64,000 bases of DNA from Polyangiaceae bacterium. Its GTDB lineage: Bacteria; Myxococcota_A; Polyangia; Polyangiales; Polyangiaceae. Position 1 is the first letter of the stretch. Each line of letters opens with the position of its first letter. Positions 54,982 to 63,651 of this stretch are shown in pieces. The notes under the pieces are model-generated. The model did no database searches and was not told where the DNA came from. It worked only from the letters and a program-made list of their open reading frames with translations. Position numbers and translations under genes: made by a program. The DNA lies in the NCBI GenBank assembly GCA_025936115.1, contig JAICTZ010000034.1, positions 1 through 64,000 of the forward strand, written 5' to 3'.

Positions 54982-55010
54982 TTGACAAGCACGCCGCTGA
55001 TCGCAAGAAC
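54982..55010 (+). promoter_or_regulatory. shared promoter P4 (rightward, nucleotidyltransferase operon)
   Basis: TTGACA (54982-54987), 17 bp, AAGAAC (55005-55010), upstream of the nucleotidyltransferase start at 55086. GGAAATTTC lies ahead; the TCACCC-type operator is less clear here. Confidence 0.55.
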
Positions 55011-55085
55011 AAGCGCCATGCGCGACGCGACAGAACGTATTTCGATCGAGCGCGGCGGCGCCGCAAGCGCGAGCGGGTAACGGCC

Positions 55086-55832
55086 ATGTGGGGCATCGTT
55101 CCGGCCGCGGGTCGCGGCAGCCGCATCCAACCGCTCGCGTTTTCCAAGGAGTTGTTGCCGGTCGGCAGCCGCAGCGACGGCGACAACGAGCGACCGGTCG
55201 CCGTGAGCGAGTACATCGTCGAGCGCATGCTGCTCGCCGGCGTGACCAAGCTCTGCTTCGTGATCGGGCGCGGCAAGAGCGACGTCGTCGAGTACTTCGG
55301 ACAGCACGTGCGCGGCGCGAGCGTCTGCTACGTCGTGCAGGAGGAGCCGCGCGGTCTCTGTGACGCGCTGTTTCGCCCGCTGCCGTTCATCCACGACGAC
55401 GAGCGTGTTTGCTTCGGCCTGCCCGACACGATTTGGTTCCCCGAAAATGCCTTGCGCCACGTCACGGAAAAACCGCTGGATTTCCTGCTTTTCCCGGTGG
55501 ATCGACCCGAGCTCTTCGACGCGGTCGAGTGCGACGATGCCGGCAACGTGCTCAGGATGGAAGTGAAAGCACGCGCGGCGCGCAGCCGTTGGATCTGGGG
55601 AGCGTTCGGACTCGACGGGCGCACCTTGCGCGCCCTCTACGACCTCTGGTGCGCCCGCGAGCGCCGCGACGAGTACCTCGGAACGCTCGTCAACGCGTAC
55701 CTGGAACAGGGCGGCACGGCTCACGCCGTCCCCGCGGGCGAAAAGTACGTCGACGTGGGCACGCTCAATGGTTACCGCGAAGCGACGCATCTGCTCGATC
55801 GCAGGCGGAGCGCTGGGGCGCTCGACCTGTGA
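55086..55832 (+). CDS. sugar-1-phosphate nucleotidyltransferase (RmlA-like)
   Basis: 248 residues. PAAGRGSRIQPLAFSKELLPVG contains the G-x-G-x-R nucleotide-binding and K-E-L-L-P motifs. GVTKLCFVIGRGKSDVVEYFG and the metal-binding VCFGLPDTIWFP follow. It would activate a sugar phosphate with NTP for the glycan locus. The stop is overlapped by the histidine-phosphatase start (GTGA). Confidence 0.87.
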   Translation: MWGIVPAAGRGSRIQPLAFSKELLPVGSRSDGDNERPVAVSEYIVERMLLAGVTKLCFVIGRGKSDVVEYFGQHVRGASVCYVVQEEPRGLCDALFRPLPFIHDDERVCFGLPDTIWFPENALRHVTEKPLDFLLFPVDRPELFDAVECDDAGNVLRMEVKARAARSRWIWGAFGLDGRTLRALYDLWCARERRDEYLGTLVNAYLEQGGTAHAVPAGEKYVDVGTLNGYREATHLLDRRRSAGALDL

Positions 55833-56446
55833 CGGCCACGACGCTTTTCCTCGTGCGCCACGGCACGACCGACGCCGTGGGACAGCGCCTGGTCGGCCGG
55901 CACCCCGACGTGCCGCTCAACGACGCCGGCCGCGCGCAGTGCGAACGGGCCGCGACGTTCCTCGCGAACCTGCCGCTCGCGGCCGTTTATTCGAGCCCGC
56001 TCGAACGCGCTCTGGCCACGGCGCGCGCCGTCGCGCGTCCGCACGGGATCGACGTGCGCGTGCGCGACGCGCTGATCGACATCGAGTTCGGCGAATGGAG
56101 CAACGAGAACCTGGCGGCCCTGCGCGATCGGCCGGAGTTTCGGCGCTTCAACGCGCAGCGCGCGGGCCACGCGCCACCGGGCGGCGAGCACGCCGCGCTC
56201 GTTCAGGCACGCATGGTGACCGAGCTCTGCCGCCTGCGCGACGCGCATCCCGGCGCGGCGATTGCCGTCGTGGGACACGCCGATCCCTTACGCGCCGCGC
56301 TCGCCTTCTTCATCGGCGTGGCGATCGATCTCGCACGCCGGCTCGAGCTCGATCCCGGCTGCGTGACGCGCCTCGAGCTCGGTGACACCGACGCGAGCCT
56401 GCGTTTTCTCAATCGCGAGCCGACGGGCGCGCCGATCGCGCTGTGA
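55829..56446 (+). CDS. histidine phosphatase (phosphoglycerate-mutase-like)
   Basis: 205 residues from GTG 55829; upstream frame is a shadow of the nucleotidyltransferase. LVRHGTTD carries the phospho-His, with RALATARAVA, the acidic EFGEWSNENL and second His in VGHADPLRAAL. Coupled at both ends (GTGA with each neighbour). May dephosphorylate a sugar phosphate or nucleotide intermediate of the glycan pathway. Confidence 0.87.
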   Translation: MTATTLFLVRHGTTDAVGQRLVGRHPDVPLNDAGRAQCERAATFLANLPLAAVYSSPLERALATARAVARPHGIDVRVRDALIDIEFGEWSNENLAALRDRPEFRRFNAQRAGHAPPGGEHAALVQARMVTELCRLRDAHPGAAIAVVGHADPLRAALAFFIGVAIDLARRLELDPGCVTRLELGDTDASLRFLNREPTGAPIAL

Positions 56447-56769
56447 CAACGCCGCACGCCATCGCTGACGACCGCAGCGCCCACGAGCTCGTCGGCCATT
56501 TTCACGTCGAACGGACGGCAGGATTTCTTCCGCCGCTTCACTTCACCAAGCGCGTCGGCGCAAACCGCCGCGGCGTCACCGCCGTCCTGGGACTGCCACT
56601 CTTCCCGTTTCACGTCGAGCGCACGGCAGAGACGCCTCGGGCGTACGTTCTCCGCTACGTCGCGTTGCCTGTCCGTGACGAGCTCGTGCTCACGCCGGAC
56701 GGCTGGAACGGTCGCGGCCTCCTCTTCGGGCTCGAGTTTTGCCGCTTCCGTCTGATTCCGAACGCGTAG
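56443..56769 (+). CDS. small protein coupled to the phosphatase gene
   Basis: 108 residues from GTG 56443 overlapping the phosphatase stop. It contains two copies of a phrase, FHVERTAGFLPPLHF and FHVERTAETPRAYVLRY, separated by about 40 residues, a small internal repeat. Cytoplasmic, no cofactor motif. Likely part of the same operon; function unknown. Confidence 0.55.
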   Translation: MTTPHAIADDRSAHELVGHFHVERTAGFLPPLHFTKRVGANRRGVTAVLGLPLFPFHVERTAETPRAYVLRYVALPVRDELVLTPDGWNGRGLLFGLEFCRFRLIPNA

Positions 56770-56900
56770 AAATGCCGCGGGGGTGCGGAGCTGTCCCGGC
56801 GAGGCGGACTGCGCGCACCGCGTAGGCCACGAGGCGCCGCAAGCCGGCACGCGATCTGCACGGCCGACCTTGCCCCGAAACCAACCCATCGGAGAACAGC

Positions 56901-57305
56901 ATGGCAAACACAACGCAAGCAGGGACCCAGCGCGGCGGTAAACAGAGTGGCGGCCAGCAGAGCGGCGGCCAGCAGAGCGGCGCGCGCGCCTCCGGCCGGT
57001 CGGCGCAGGCGTCGGAGGGCGCCTCCGATCATCTGTACGGCGTGGTGAGCGTGCTCTACCACGCGCTCCAAGGCGCCCAGACCTATCAGCAATACATCGA
57101 GGACGCTCGCAAGGCGTCCATGCCAGCCGTCGAGGACTTCTTCAACACCTGCCAGAAAGAAGAGAAGCAGCGTGCCGAGCGTGCCAAGGAGCTGCTCCTG
57201 GATCTGCTCGAGGACGAGGAAGAAGACGAGGAAGAAGCGGCAGGCGACGACGAGGACGACGACGAGGACGACGACGAGGAGGAAGAGGACGACGACGAAG
57301 AGTGA
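56901..57305 (+). CDS. small protein with Gln/Gly-rich N-terminus and poly-acidic tail
   Basis: 134 residues. Residues 1-40 carry three repeats of GGxQSG(G). A central helical region (DHLYGVVSVLYHALQGAQTYQQYIEDARKASMPAVEDFFNTCQKEEKQRAERAKELLLDLL) resembles a four-helix/ferritin-like half. The final 30 residues are almost only Asp and Glu. No signal peptide. A nucleoid, cation-binding or chaperone-like role is conceivable; no family recognised. Confidence 0.7.
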   Translation: MANTTQAGTQRGGKQSGGQQSGGQQSGARASGRSAQASEGASDHLYGVVSVLYHALQGAQTYQQYIEDARKASMPAVEDFFNTCQKEEKQRAERAKELLLDLLEDEEEDEEEAAGDDEDDDEDDDEEEEDDDEE

Positions 57306-57420
57306 CGAACAGCGCGCGAGCCGGCGCGGCTTCGCTGCCGCGCCGACGCCGCGCCCAGAGCGCGGCGAAACGGCGGCACTTGACGGCGCGAAAGGCCGCG
57401 TGTCAAACTCACGCTCTCAC

Positions 57421-57498
57421 ATGGTTCGAGCACGCGCGCTCCTTGGCCTCGCCCGGCTGCTTCTTAGCAGCGCGGGACGAGGTGTGACGCGCGCTTGA
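57421..57498 (+). promoter_or_regulatory. putative leucine leader peptide (leuA attenuator)
   Basis: A 25-codon frame with six Leu in nine codons (ALLGLARLLL), 88 bp upstream of leuA. It resembles leucine attenuator peptides, whose stalling on charged tRNA-Leu shortage alters the downstream RNA fold. No ribosome site is obvious, and its start GTG/ATG is in a GC-rich leader. Confidence 0.55.
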
Positions 57499-57516
57499 AC
57501 TGAAACGCCGCTTCCC

Positions 57517-57566
57517 CTCTCCCGCCAATCCGGCCGGAGAGCGAGGGCTACCGCGTTTTCTCCGGC
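57517..57566 (+). promoter_or_regulatory. two mutually exclusive hairpins before leuA
   Basis: Hairpin A pairs CTCTCC (57517-57522) with GGAGAG (57536-57541). Hairpin B pairs GCCGGAGA (57533-57540) with TCTCCGGC (57559-57566). They share the GGAGA bases, so only one can form. No U-run follows, and hairpin B ends 19 nt before the leuA ATG, so it could affect ribosome access. Confidence 0.55.
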
Positions 57567-57585
57567 AAACCCCGAGAAACTCGTC

Positions 57586-59757
57586 ATGCCCTTCCATCAT
57601 CATCGCTACTCCGCCCCCGCTCGCGTGAGCCTCCCCGACCGCACCTGGCCGGAACGCACGCTGACTCACGCGCCCATTTGGTGCAGCGTCGATCTGCGCG
57701 ACGGCAATCAAGCCTTGCCCGATCCGATGGGCCACGACAGGAAGCAGCGCCTGCTCGAGCTGCTCGTGGCGAGCGGCTTCCCCGAAATCGAGCTCGGCTT
57801 TCCCTCGGCGTCGCAGACCGATTTCGATTTCATCCGCTGGTCGATCGAGAGCGGCGTGCTCGGCGAGCGCGTCGTGCCGCAGGTCATCACGCAGGCGCGC
57901 GAGGCGCTGATTCGCCGGACCTTCGAGTCCATCCAGGGCGCGAAGCGGGCCATCGTGCACCTGTACAACTCGACTTCCGAGCTCCAGCGGCGTGTCGTCT
58001 TCGGCATGAGCCGCGCGGAAGTGATCGAGCTCGCCGTGCGCGCGACGCGTCAAATCCGTGAAGAGGCACGCGCGCTCCGCGGCACGCACGTGACGCTCCA
58101 ATACTCGCCCGAAAGCTTCACGGGCACCGAGCTCGACTTCGCCGCCGAGATTTGCAACGCCGTGATCGAGACCTGGTCTCCTACACCGGAGGACAAGCTC
58201 ATCGTCAACCTGCCGTCGACGGTGGAGAACACGACGCCGAACGTCTTCGCCGATCGCATCGAGTGGATGTCGCGTCAGCTCACGCGCAAGGACAGCGTCA
58301 TCTTGAGCGTCCACACGCACAACGACCGCGGCGCGGGCGTGGCGGCCGCCGAGCTCGGCATGCTGGCCGGCGCCGAACGCGTCGAGGGCACGCTGCTCGG
58401 CAACGGCGAACGCAGCGGCAACGTGGACATCGTGACCCTGGCGCTGAATCTCTATTCGCACGGCATCGATCCCGGACTCCGGTTTCCCGACATGAAGAAC
58501 GTGGTGCGCGTCGTCGAGTCGTGCACGCGACTGCCCGTGCACCCGCGGCACCCCTACGCCGGAGAGCTCGTGTTCGCGGCGTTCAGCGGCTCGCATCAGG
58601 ACGCCATTCACAAAGGGCTCAAAGCACTGCCGCCCGAGCCCGAGGCGCGCTGGGAGGTTCCGTACTTGCCGATCGATCCGCGCGACATCGGCCGGCAATA
58701 CGAGCCCGTGATTCGCATCAACAGCCAATCGGGTAAGAGCGGCCTCTTGCACGTCCTCGAGCGCGACTTCGGCTATCGCGTGCCCCGCGAGCTTGCCGTC
58801 GCGTTCAGTAAACAGGTGCAGGCCGTGACGGACGCGGGCGGCGAAGAGCTCTCGCCCGAGGGCGTGCTCGCTCTCTTCCGTCGAACGTACGTCGAACGAC
58901 CTGGTCATTTCACGCTCGAGAGTGCGAGCGTCGAGCGGCGCGCCCACGGCCGTGAATGCGCCGTCGTGGCGAAACTGCGCGCCGGCACGGAGCGACGGGA
59001 AGTCGCGGGACTCGGCGCGGGACCCGTCGAAGCCTTCGCGCGCGCGGTCGCAGGGCTTGCGCCACGCGCGTTCGACGTCGTCGATTTCGTCGAACACGCC
59101 CGCGGCGAAGGCGTCGCGGCGAAAGCGGTGGCTTACGTCGCCATCCGCGGCGGCGCGCAGAGTCCCGACCCCGGCGTTCGGGGCGACGTCTTGGCGCACG
59201 TCGTCGCGAACGACTCGGCCGCAGCGTCGATTTACGGTGTGGCGGAGCACTCGGACGTCGTCTTGGCCTCCTTTCACGCGCTGATTTCGGCCTTGAATCG
59301 CCTCGCCGCCGAGATCGGGGCTACAGTGTCTGCAGAGTCAAGCCCCCGCAGTGAGGAGCAAACGAACATGACGACGTCGAAACCGAAGCCCGACCACGCC
59401 GCGCCCGCCAAGGCCGAACCGGCAGCGCCGATCCGTCGCCGGGACGCAACGGGTCATCTCGATCCGGATTACGAGGCCAAGTTGCGTGCCGAAACCGGCC
59501 ATGGTCAGGACAAAGACGACGCTCGCGCCTTCATTTCCGGAACGAAGACCAACGACGCCTTTGCCGAAGAGCTCGGTGAAGGCTTCGTGGAGATCGCGAC
59601 GAGCGGAGAAGACGACAAGGAGGACGTGTTCAATCAAACCGTGCCGGAAGACGCGGGCGGCCCGTTCGTCGAGACGAGCGGCAAGACCGAGTTCGCGCAC
59701 GGCACCGACGCCTCGAACATCAAAGGCGCGACGCGCGAGCCGTTCCCGAAGACGTAA
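57586..59757 (+). CDS. leuA: 2-isopropylmalate synthase with C-terminal fusion
   Basis: 723 residues. The catalytic TIM barrel (1-380) has IWCSVDLRDGNQAL (Arg38-Asp39) and the metal-binding VHTHNDRGAGVAAAELG; ERVEGTLLGNGERSGNVDIVTLALNLYSHG is diagnostic of LeuA. A C-terminal regulatory domain (about 430-575) is where leucine feedback acts. A normal LeuA would end near residue 590 (HALISALNRLA). Here the frame reads on without stop through a second, separate-looking 129-residue protein starting at Met595. Confidence 0.9.
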   Translation: MPFHHHRYSAPARVSLPDRTWPERTLTHAPIWCSVDLRDGNQALPDPMGHDRKQRLLELLVASGFPEIELGFPSASQTDFDFIRWSIESGVLGERVVPQVITQAREALIRRTFESIQGAKRAIVHLYNSTSELQRRVVFGMSRAEVIELAVRATRQIREEARALRGTHVTLQYSPESFTGTELDFAAEICNAVIETWSPTPEDKLIVNLPSTVENTTPNVFADRIEWMSRQLTRKDSVILSVHTHNDRGAGVAAAELGMLAGAERVEGTLLGNGERSGNVDIVTLALNLYSHGIDPGLRFPDMKNVVRVVESCTRLPVHPRHPYAGELVFAAFSGSHQDAIHKGLKALPPEPEARWEVPYLPIDPRDIGRQYEPVIRINSQSGKSGLLHVLERDFGYRVPRELAVAFSKQVQAVTDAGGEELSPEGVLALFRRTYVERPGHFTLESASVERRAHGRECAVVAKLRAGTERREVAGLGAGPVEAFARAVAGLAPRAFDVVDFVEHARGEGVAAKAVAYVAIRGGAQSPDPGVRGDVLAHVVANDSAAASIYGVAEHSDVVLASFHALISALNRLAAEIGATVSAESSPRSEEQTNMTTSKPKPDHAAPAKAEPAAPIRRRDATGHLDPDYEAKLRAETGHGQDKDDARAFISGTKTNDAFAEELGEGFVEIATSGEDDKEDVFNQTVPEDAGGPFVETSGKTEFAHGTDASNIKGATREPFPKT
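59368..59757 (+). CDS. small polar protein, internal start within the leuA frame
   Basis: 129 residues from ATG 59368, preceded by GAGGAG (59353-59358, 9 nt). The sequence is hydrophilic and disordered-looking: PIRRRDATGHLDPDYEAKL, DARAFISGTKTNDAFAEELGEGFVEIATSGEDDKEDVFNQTVPEDAGGPFVETSGKTEFAHGTDASN, ending TREPFPKT. I recall similar stand-alone small proteins in myxobacteria. The ribosome site suggests this one was originally, or still is, translated separately. Confidence 0.6.
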   Translation: MTTSKPKPDHAAPAKAEPAAPIRRRDATGHLDPDYEAKLRAETGHGQDKDDARAFISGTKTNDAFAEELGEGFVEIATSGEDDKEDVFNQTVPEDAGGPFVETSGKTEFAHGTDASNIKGATREPFPKT

Positions 59758-59975
59758 GGCGGGATTCGAGCTCGGCGACGCGGGACCGAGCTGGAACACG
59801 GCGCGCCCCTGCCGCATTGGGCGGGGGTGCGACGAACCATTTACCGCTGGACGTTCCCGTTGCTGCCCTCGCTTGCGAGCAGTTGCATGTTCCTCGCTGG
59901 TGCTGCCGGCTGCTCGGCACCCACTGCTTCTGACGCTGCGTTGGCTTTTACGTCGCGCGGCCCTACAAGCGAGCG

Positions 59976-60902
59976 ATGTCTCTCTATGGACTCTTGGCCG
60001 GCAGGGGCGCGAGCGGGTTCGGGTACGGTTCGACAGCGACCGACGTGACCGAAGGGCTCTCACTCGCGGGCCAGAGCATGCTCGTCACCGGCTGCAACTC
60101 GGGCATTGGCCAAGAGACGCTGCGCGTGCTCGCGCTGCGCGGCGCACGCGTGATCGGCACGGCGCGCACGCTCGAGAAGGCCGAGCGCGCTTGCGCGGCC
60201 GTCGGCGGGCAAACGCTGCCGCTTGCCTGTGAGCTCTCGGACCCCGCGAGCGTGCTCGGTTGCGTCGCGGCGGTGAAGCACGCGGGCGCGCGGCTCGATG
60301 CCGTCGTGTGCAACGCGGGTATCATGGCCTTGCCGGAGCTCCAGAAGGCACATGGCTACGAGCTCCAGTTCTTCACCAACCACGTCGGCCATTTCATGCT
60401 CGTCACGGGCCTGCTCGCTGAGCTCAGCGTGCTCGGCCGGGTGGTCGTCGTGAGCAGCAGCGCCCACCGGCAAGCGCCGCGGGCGGGCATCGAGTTCGAG
60501 AACCTCGACGGCTCGAAGGGTTACAGTCCCTGGTCGGCCTACGGCCAATCCAAATTCGCCAATCTCCTGTTCGCGAAGGAGCTCGCGCGCCGTCTTGCAA
60601 CGTCGAAGCAGACGGCAAACGCCGTACACCCCGGTGTCATCAAAACGAACTTGCAGCGACACATGAGCGCACCGCTTTCCGTGTTGTTCAACACCTTCGG
60701 CCCGCTCGCCTTGAAAAGCACCGCCGAAGGCGCGGCGACGCAAGTTTACGTTGCCACGCATCCCGCGCTCGCGGGCGTTTCCGGTCGTTACTTTGCCGAC
60801 TGTAACCTCGCCACGCCGCGCGCCGACGCCGATGACGCGGCGCTCGCGCGTCGACTCTGGGAAACGACGGAACACATCGTCGCCAAACTTCGCGCTAGCT
60901 GA
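59976..60902 (+). CDS. SDR oxidoreductase (retinol-dehydrogenase/WWOX-like)
   Basis: 308 residues. MLVTGCNSGIGQETLRVLALRGA (nucleotide-binding), NAGIMALPELQKAHGYELQFFTNHVGHFMLV, VVVVSSSAHRQ and YGQSKFANLLFAKELARRL (YxxxK). The order is that of retinol dehydrogenase-like SDRs. NAD(P) specificity and substrate unknown. Convergent to the PRPP synthetase with 45 bp between stops. Confidence 0.87.
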   Translation: MSLYGLLAGRGASGFGYGSTATDVTEGLSLAGQSMLVTGCNSGIGQETLRVLALRGARVIGTARTLEKAERACAAVGGQTLPLACELSDPASVLGCVAAVKHAGARLDAVVCNAGIMALPELQKAHGYELQFFTNHVGHFMLVTGLLAELSVLGRVVVVSSSAHRQAPRAGIEFENLDGSKGYSPWSAYGQSKFANLLFAKELARRLATSKQTANAVHPGVIKTNLQRHMSAPLSVLFNTFGPLALKSTAEGAATQVYVATHPALAGVSGRYFADCNLATPRADADDAALARRLWETTEHIVAKLRAS

Positions 60903-60947
60903 CGCCAGCGTCAGCGCAGGGCTGCGTGGGGCACGGGGTGCTGTCCG

Positions 60948-61883
60948 TCACACCGTGTCCAGCGCCTCCGCCAAGAGCGCGCTCACCGGCGCAACGACGC
61001 CCCGCGACCCGACCAGCTTTTGGCTGGCAGGATGCGAATCCGTGCCGCTGATGGACGCGAACACGCCGGCGCTCTCGAGCTTCGCGAACGAATCGCCCGG
61101 CAGGACGAGGTGGCTGGCGACGGCGTGCACACGGCGCGCGCCGGCTTCGAGATACGCTCGACCGGCTTGAAGCAGGGACGAACCGGTGCGGATCATATCG
61201 TCGTAAACGACGACGTCGAGGCCGCGCACGTCCGCGTTGACGCCCGTGACGCGGAGGGCGCCGCTGCCGCTATCGCGGCGCTTGTAAACGAAGGCCGGTT
61301 CGACACCGAGCGTCTTGGCGAGACTTTCGACCCATTTGGCGCGCCCGGCATCCGTGGCGCCGAGCACGAAGGGTTCACCCTGCACCAGGTTGCGCACGAG
61401 ACGCGTGATGATCGGCGCGCCGTAGACGTGGCGCGTGAGGTGGCCGTCGCCGAAGTAAAACTCGATGCCGTCGGTATGTAGATCGAAGAGGATGACGCGC
61501 GTCCCGCCTTCACACGGCGGGATGGCCGAAATGAGGCGCGCGCGGGTTTTGGCCGTGACCACTTCCCCCGGCAGGACGGCGCGCTCCATGGTGGAGTAGC
61601 CGAAGTAGGGCATCACGATCGACAGCGAGCGTGCCCCCGCTCGCGAAATGGCAAAGCCGAGATCGTAGAGCTCGAGCCAGTCGAGGTCGCTCGGCGTGCC
61701 GCCGAGCAAAACGACGTCGGCGCCGCGCACGTCTTCGGCGACACGGAGGTAGCGTTCGCCGTCGGGAAACCATTTGCGCTCGACAGCCACGGCGGCAAGC
61801 TCGCTCGCGGCCGAAAAACTTGCTTCGAGGTACGCGTACGACGCAAGCGTGACGAGCAGGCGCGGGTGGGCTCGAGGGCTCAT
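60948..61883 (-). CDS. prs: ribose-phosphate pyrophosphokinase
   Basis: 311 residues from ATG 61883; the upstream frame is a low-complexity shadow. FPDGERYLRVAEDVRGADVVLLGG, PYFGYSTMER, DLHTDGIEFYFGD (in place of DLHAGQIQGFF) and the PRPP loop VVVYDDMIRTGSSLLQAG. It makes PRPP from ribose 5-phosphate and ATP. The divergence from canonical Prs motifs, together with the surplus of PRTase-like sequence in the glycan locus, leaves open a specialised second copy. Confidence 0.85.
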   Translation of the reverse strand: MSPRAHPRLLVTLASYAYLEASFSAASELAAVAVERKWFPDGERYLRVAEDVRGADVVLLGGTPSDLDWLELYDLGFAISRAGARSLSIVMPYFGYSTMERAVLPGEVVTAKTRARLISAIPPCEGGTRVILFDLHTDGIEFYFGDGHLTRHVYGAPIITRLVRNLVQGEPFVLGATDAGRAKWVESLAKTLGVEPAFVYKRRDSGSGALRVTGVNADVRGLDVVVYDDMIRTGSSLLQAGRAYLEAGARRVHAVASHLVLPGDSFAKLESAGVFASISGTDSHPASQKLVGSRGVVAPVSALLAEALDTV

Positions 61884-61971
61884 GTTCCGGTCATAGCGGG
61901 CTCGCGGGCAAAACGCGACTCGCCCGACCGCGCGGCGTCGAGCCGGCGACCGCCGTCGAGGGCGCGCCGCC

Positions 61972-62643
61972 TCAGCGCTTGCCGTGAGTGCGCTTGAACG
62001 GCGAGTCCTCGTAGCTTGCGAGGAGCTCACTCACGTCGGCGTAGATGGCGCGCGCACCCGCCAGAGCGGCGTCGTCCCAGCCGCCCGAGCGCACGGCCAC
62101 CGCGCCGACTCCGGCGCGAGCCGCGGCTTCGACGTCGTACGGCGTGTCGCCGAGCATGAGGGCGTCGCCCGCGTCGACCTTGGCGCGCGCGAGAGCGGCC
62201 GCCACGATGTCGCCGTCGGGCTTCGAGTTCTCGGCGTCGTCGCTCGACGTCCGAGCCGACACCAGCCGAGAAGCGTCGCAGATCGCGAGCAACGGCTCGA
62301 GCTCGTCTTTCTTCGCCGACGTGGCGACGACCAAATCGATGCCGTCGGCGCGCAGCCGCTCGAGCAGCTCCGTTGCGCGCGGGAACGGCTTGATCGTCGG
62401 TAGATAGCGCTCCCGGAACAGCGCGGAGCGGCGCGCGGAGATGCGCTTGCCTTCCGGCGATTCGGAGTCGAGGCCGCTCACCTCCGGCATGAGCTTGTCG
62501 CCGCCTTTACCGATCAGCGGCCGCACTCGCTCGAACGGAACCGTGCGACCGAACTCCGCGAACGCATCCACCCAAGCGCGCGCATGCGCGTCATTGCTGT
62601 CGATCAACGTTCCATCGATGTCCAAGAGCACGGCACGGATCAT
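61972..62643 (-). CDS. HAD-superfamily phosphatase (phosphoglycolate-phosphatase-like)
   Basis: 223 residues from ATG 62643. Motif I LLDIDGTLIDSN, motif II VVATSAKK, motif III Lys in SKPDGD and motif IV MLGDTPYDVEAA. The cap region (about 20-85) is helical, subclass I. Hydrolysis of a phosphorylated sugar or metabolite; no specific substrate can be assigned. Divergent from the lipoprotein gene by 164 bp. Confidence 0.87.
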   Translation of the reverse strand: MIRAVLLDIDGTLIDSNDAHARAWVDAFAEFGRTVPFERVRPLIGKGGDKLMPEVSGLDSESPEGKRISARRSALFRERYLPTIKPFPRATELLERLRADGIDLVVATSAKKDELEPLLAICDASRLVSARTSSDDAENSKPDGDIVAAALARAKVDAGDALMLGDTPYDVEAAARAGVGAVAVRSGGWDDAALAGARAIYADVSELLASYEDSPFKRTHGKR

Positions 62644-62807
62644 CCCCCACGTGATGCAAGCTCCGCGCCAGCGGGCGAGCAGCGCGCGCTGCCGTTCTCC
62701 CGCTTCTCTTCCGCTCGTCATTCGGCGGGAAGAAGAGCGCCACGGCCGGGGTATGCTCGGCGCGTGGGAGTCCGCTGGGACCAATCCAGGGACTGAAAGG
62801 AGAAGCG

Positions 62808-63515
62808 ATGATGAGGAGCTTGGTGTCGGGTACGGTGAGCTTGGCGATGGGTCTCGGTGCGCTCGGGTGTGCGGGGCCCCGGATGGTAGCGCCCGAAGAC
62901 GTAACGCAAGGCAGCCAGGTGCTGGAGGTGACGGATCGGAGCTCGATGTCGGGCTCACTCGTCAACGAGTCGTTCAAGTTGGGGTCGTTCGCCGTGTCGG
63001 ACGTGGATCGCGACTGGAACAAGAAGAGCAGCTTTTCCGTGGTCGGTTACTCGAACGCGACCACGACGACGGGCTATTCGTACAAAGTGAAAGGCGGAGC
63101 CGGCGCCTGGGACGGAAGCTGCGCCTCGTCGGCGAACGACAAGGGCGTCCACGTCATGGGCGGGTCGGTCGATTGGGGGAGCACCAAGCTCACCTGCGAG
63201 TGCAAGCAAGGCAGCACGAGCGCGTCAGTGGTCTTGAATTCGAGCTCGCCGGACAACGACAAAAATTCGGCGGGCGCACTGACGGTGGGCGACGCCAAAT
63301 ACAACGTTTCCCCCGTGAACAGCACGGACAAGACCAATCTCGGCAGCGGCGCGGCGGGCTTCCGCTACGACAGCGAAGAGGGCGCGCTCGGTGCCGTCGA
63401 AGTGTTGCGCCCCGGCCGCGTCTGGCTCAACGCCCGCTTGCCCGAGGCGCAACGCATGCCCGTCGCCTGTGTCTCGGCGGGGCTCATGCTCTACCAGCCG
63501 CCGAGCGAGCACTGA
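62808..63515 (+). CDS. secreted lipoprotein of unknown function
   Basis: 235 residues with AAAGGAGAAGCG ahead of ATG. Lipobox GLGALGC (Cys21), then a Ser/Thr/Gly-rich beta-type domain with VNESFKLGSFAVSDVDRDWNKKSSF, cysteine cluster GSCASS and LTCECKQGS, and FRYDSEEGALGAVEVLRPGRVWL. Looks like a surface or periplasmic lipoprotein; family not recognised. Confidence 0.75.
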   Translation: MMRSLVSGTVSLAMGLGALGCAGPRMVAPEDVTQGSQVLEVTDRSSMSGSLVNESFKLGSFAVSDVDRDWNKKSSFSVVGYSNATTTTGYSYKVKGGAGAWDGSCASSANDKGVHVMGGSVDWGSTKLTCECKQGSTSASVVLNSSSPDNDKNSAGALTVGDAKYNVSPVNSTDKTNLGSGAAGFRYDSEEGALGAVEVLRPGRVWLNARLPEAQRMPVACVSAGLMLYQPPSEH

Positions 63516-63651
63516 CGCGCCCGCCGCTCACCCATCCGGCTAGCAACACCGAAAGATTTTGCTCTCAGTGCCGGCGTGGAGACGGCGAGCGGCCGGAACC
63601 GGTCCCACAGGTGCGGCCCGAGCGCCAAGGGGATGTTATGGTCCGGATCCG

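Noticed and set aside
57409..59277. A 622-residue open frame antisense to leuA
   Set aside because: Arg/His-rich composition and lack of any domain are typical of GC-rich shadows; the opposite strand encodes an unmistakable LeuA.
59827..60048. Small lipoprotein-like frame between leuA and the SDR
   Set aside because: It has an LxGC-like motif but overlaps the SDR start by 73 bp, has no ribosome site and loses protein-like composition after residue 40.
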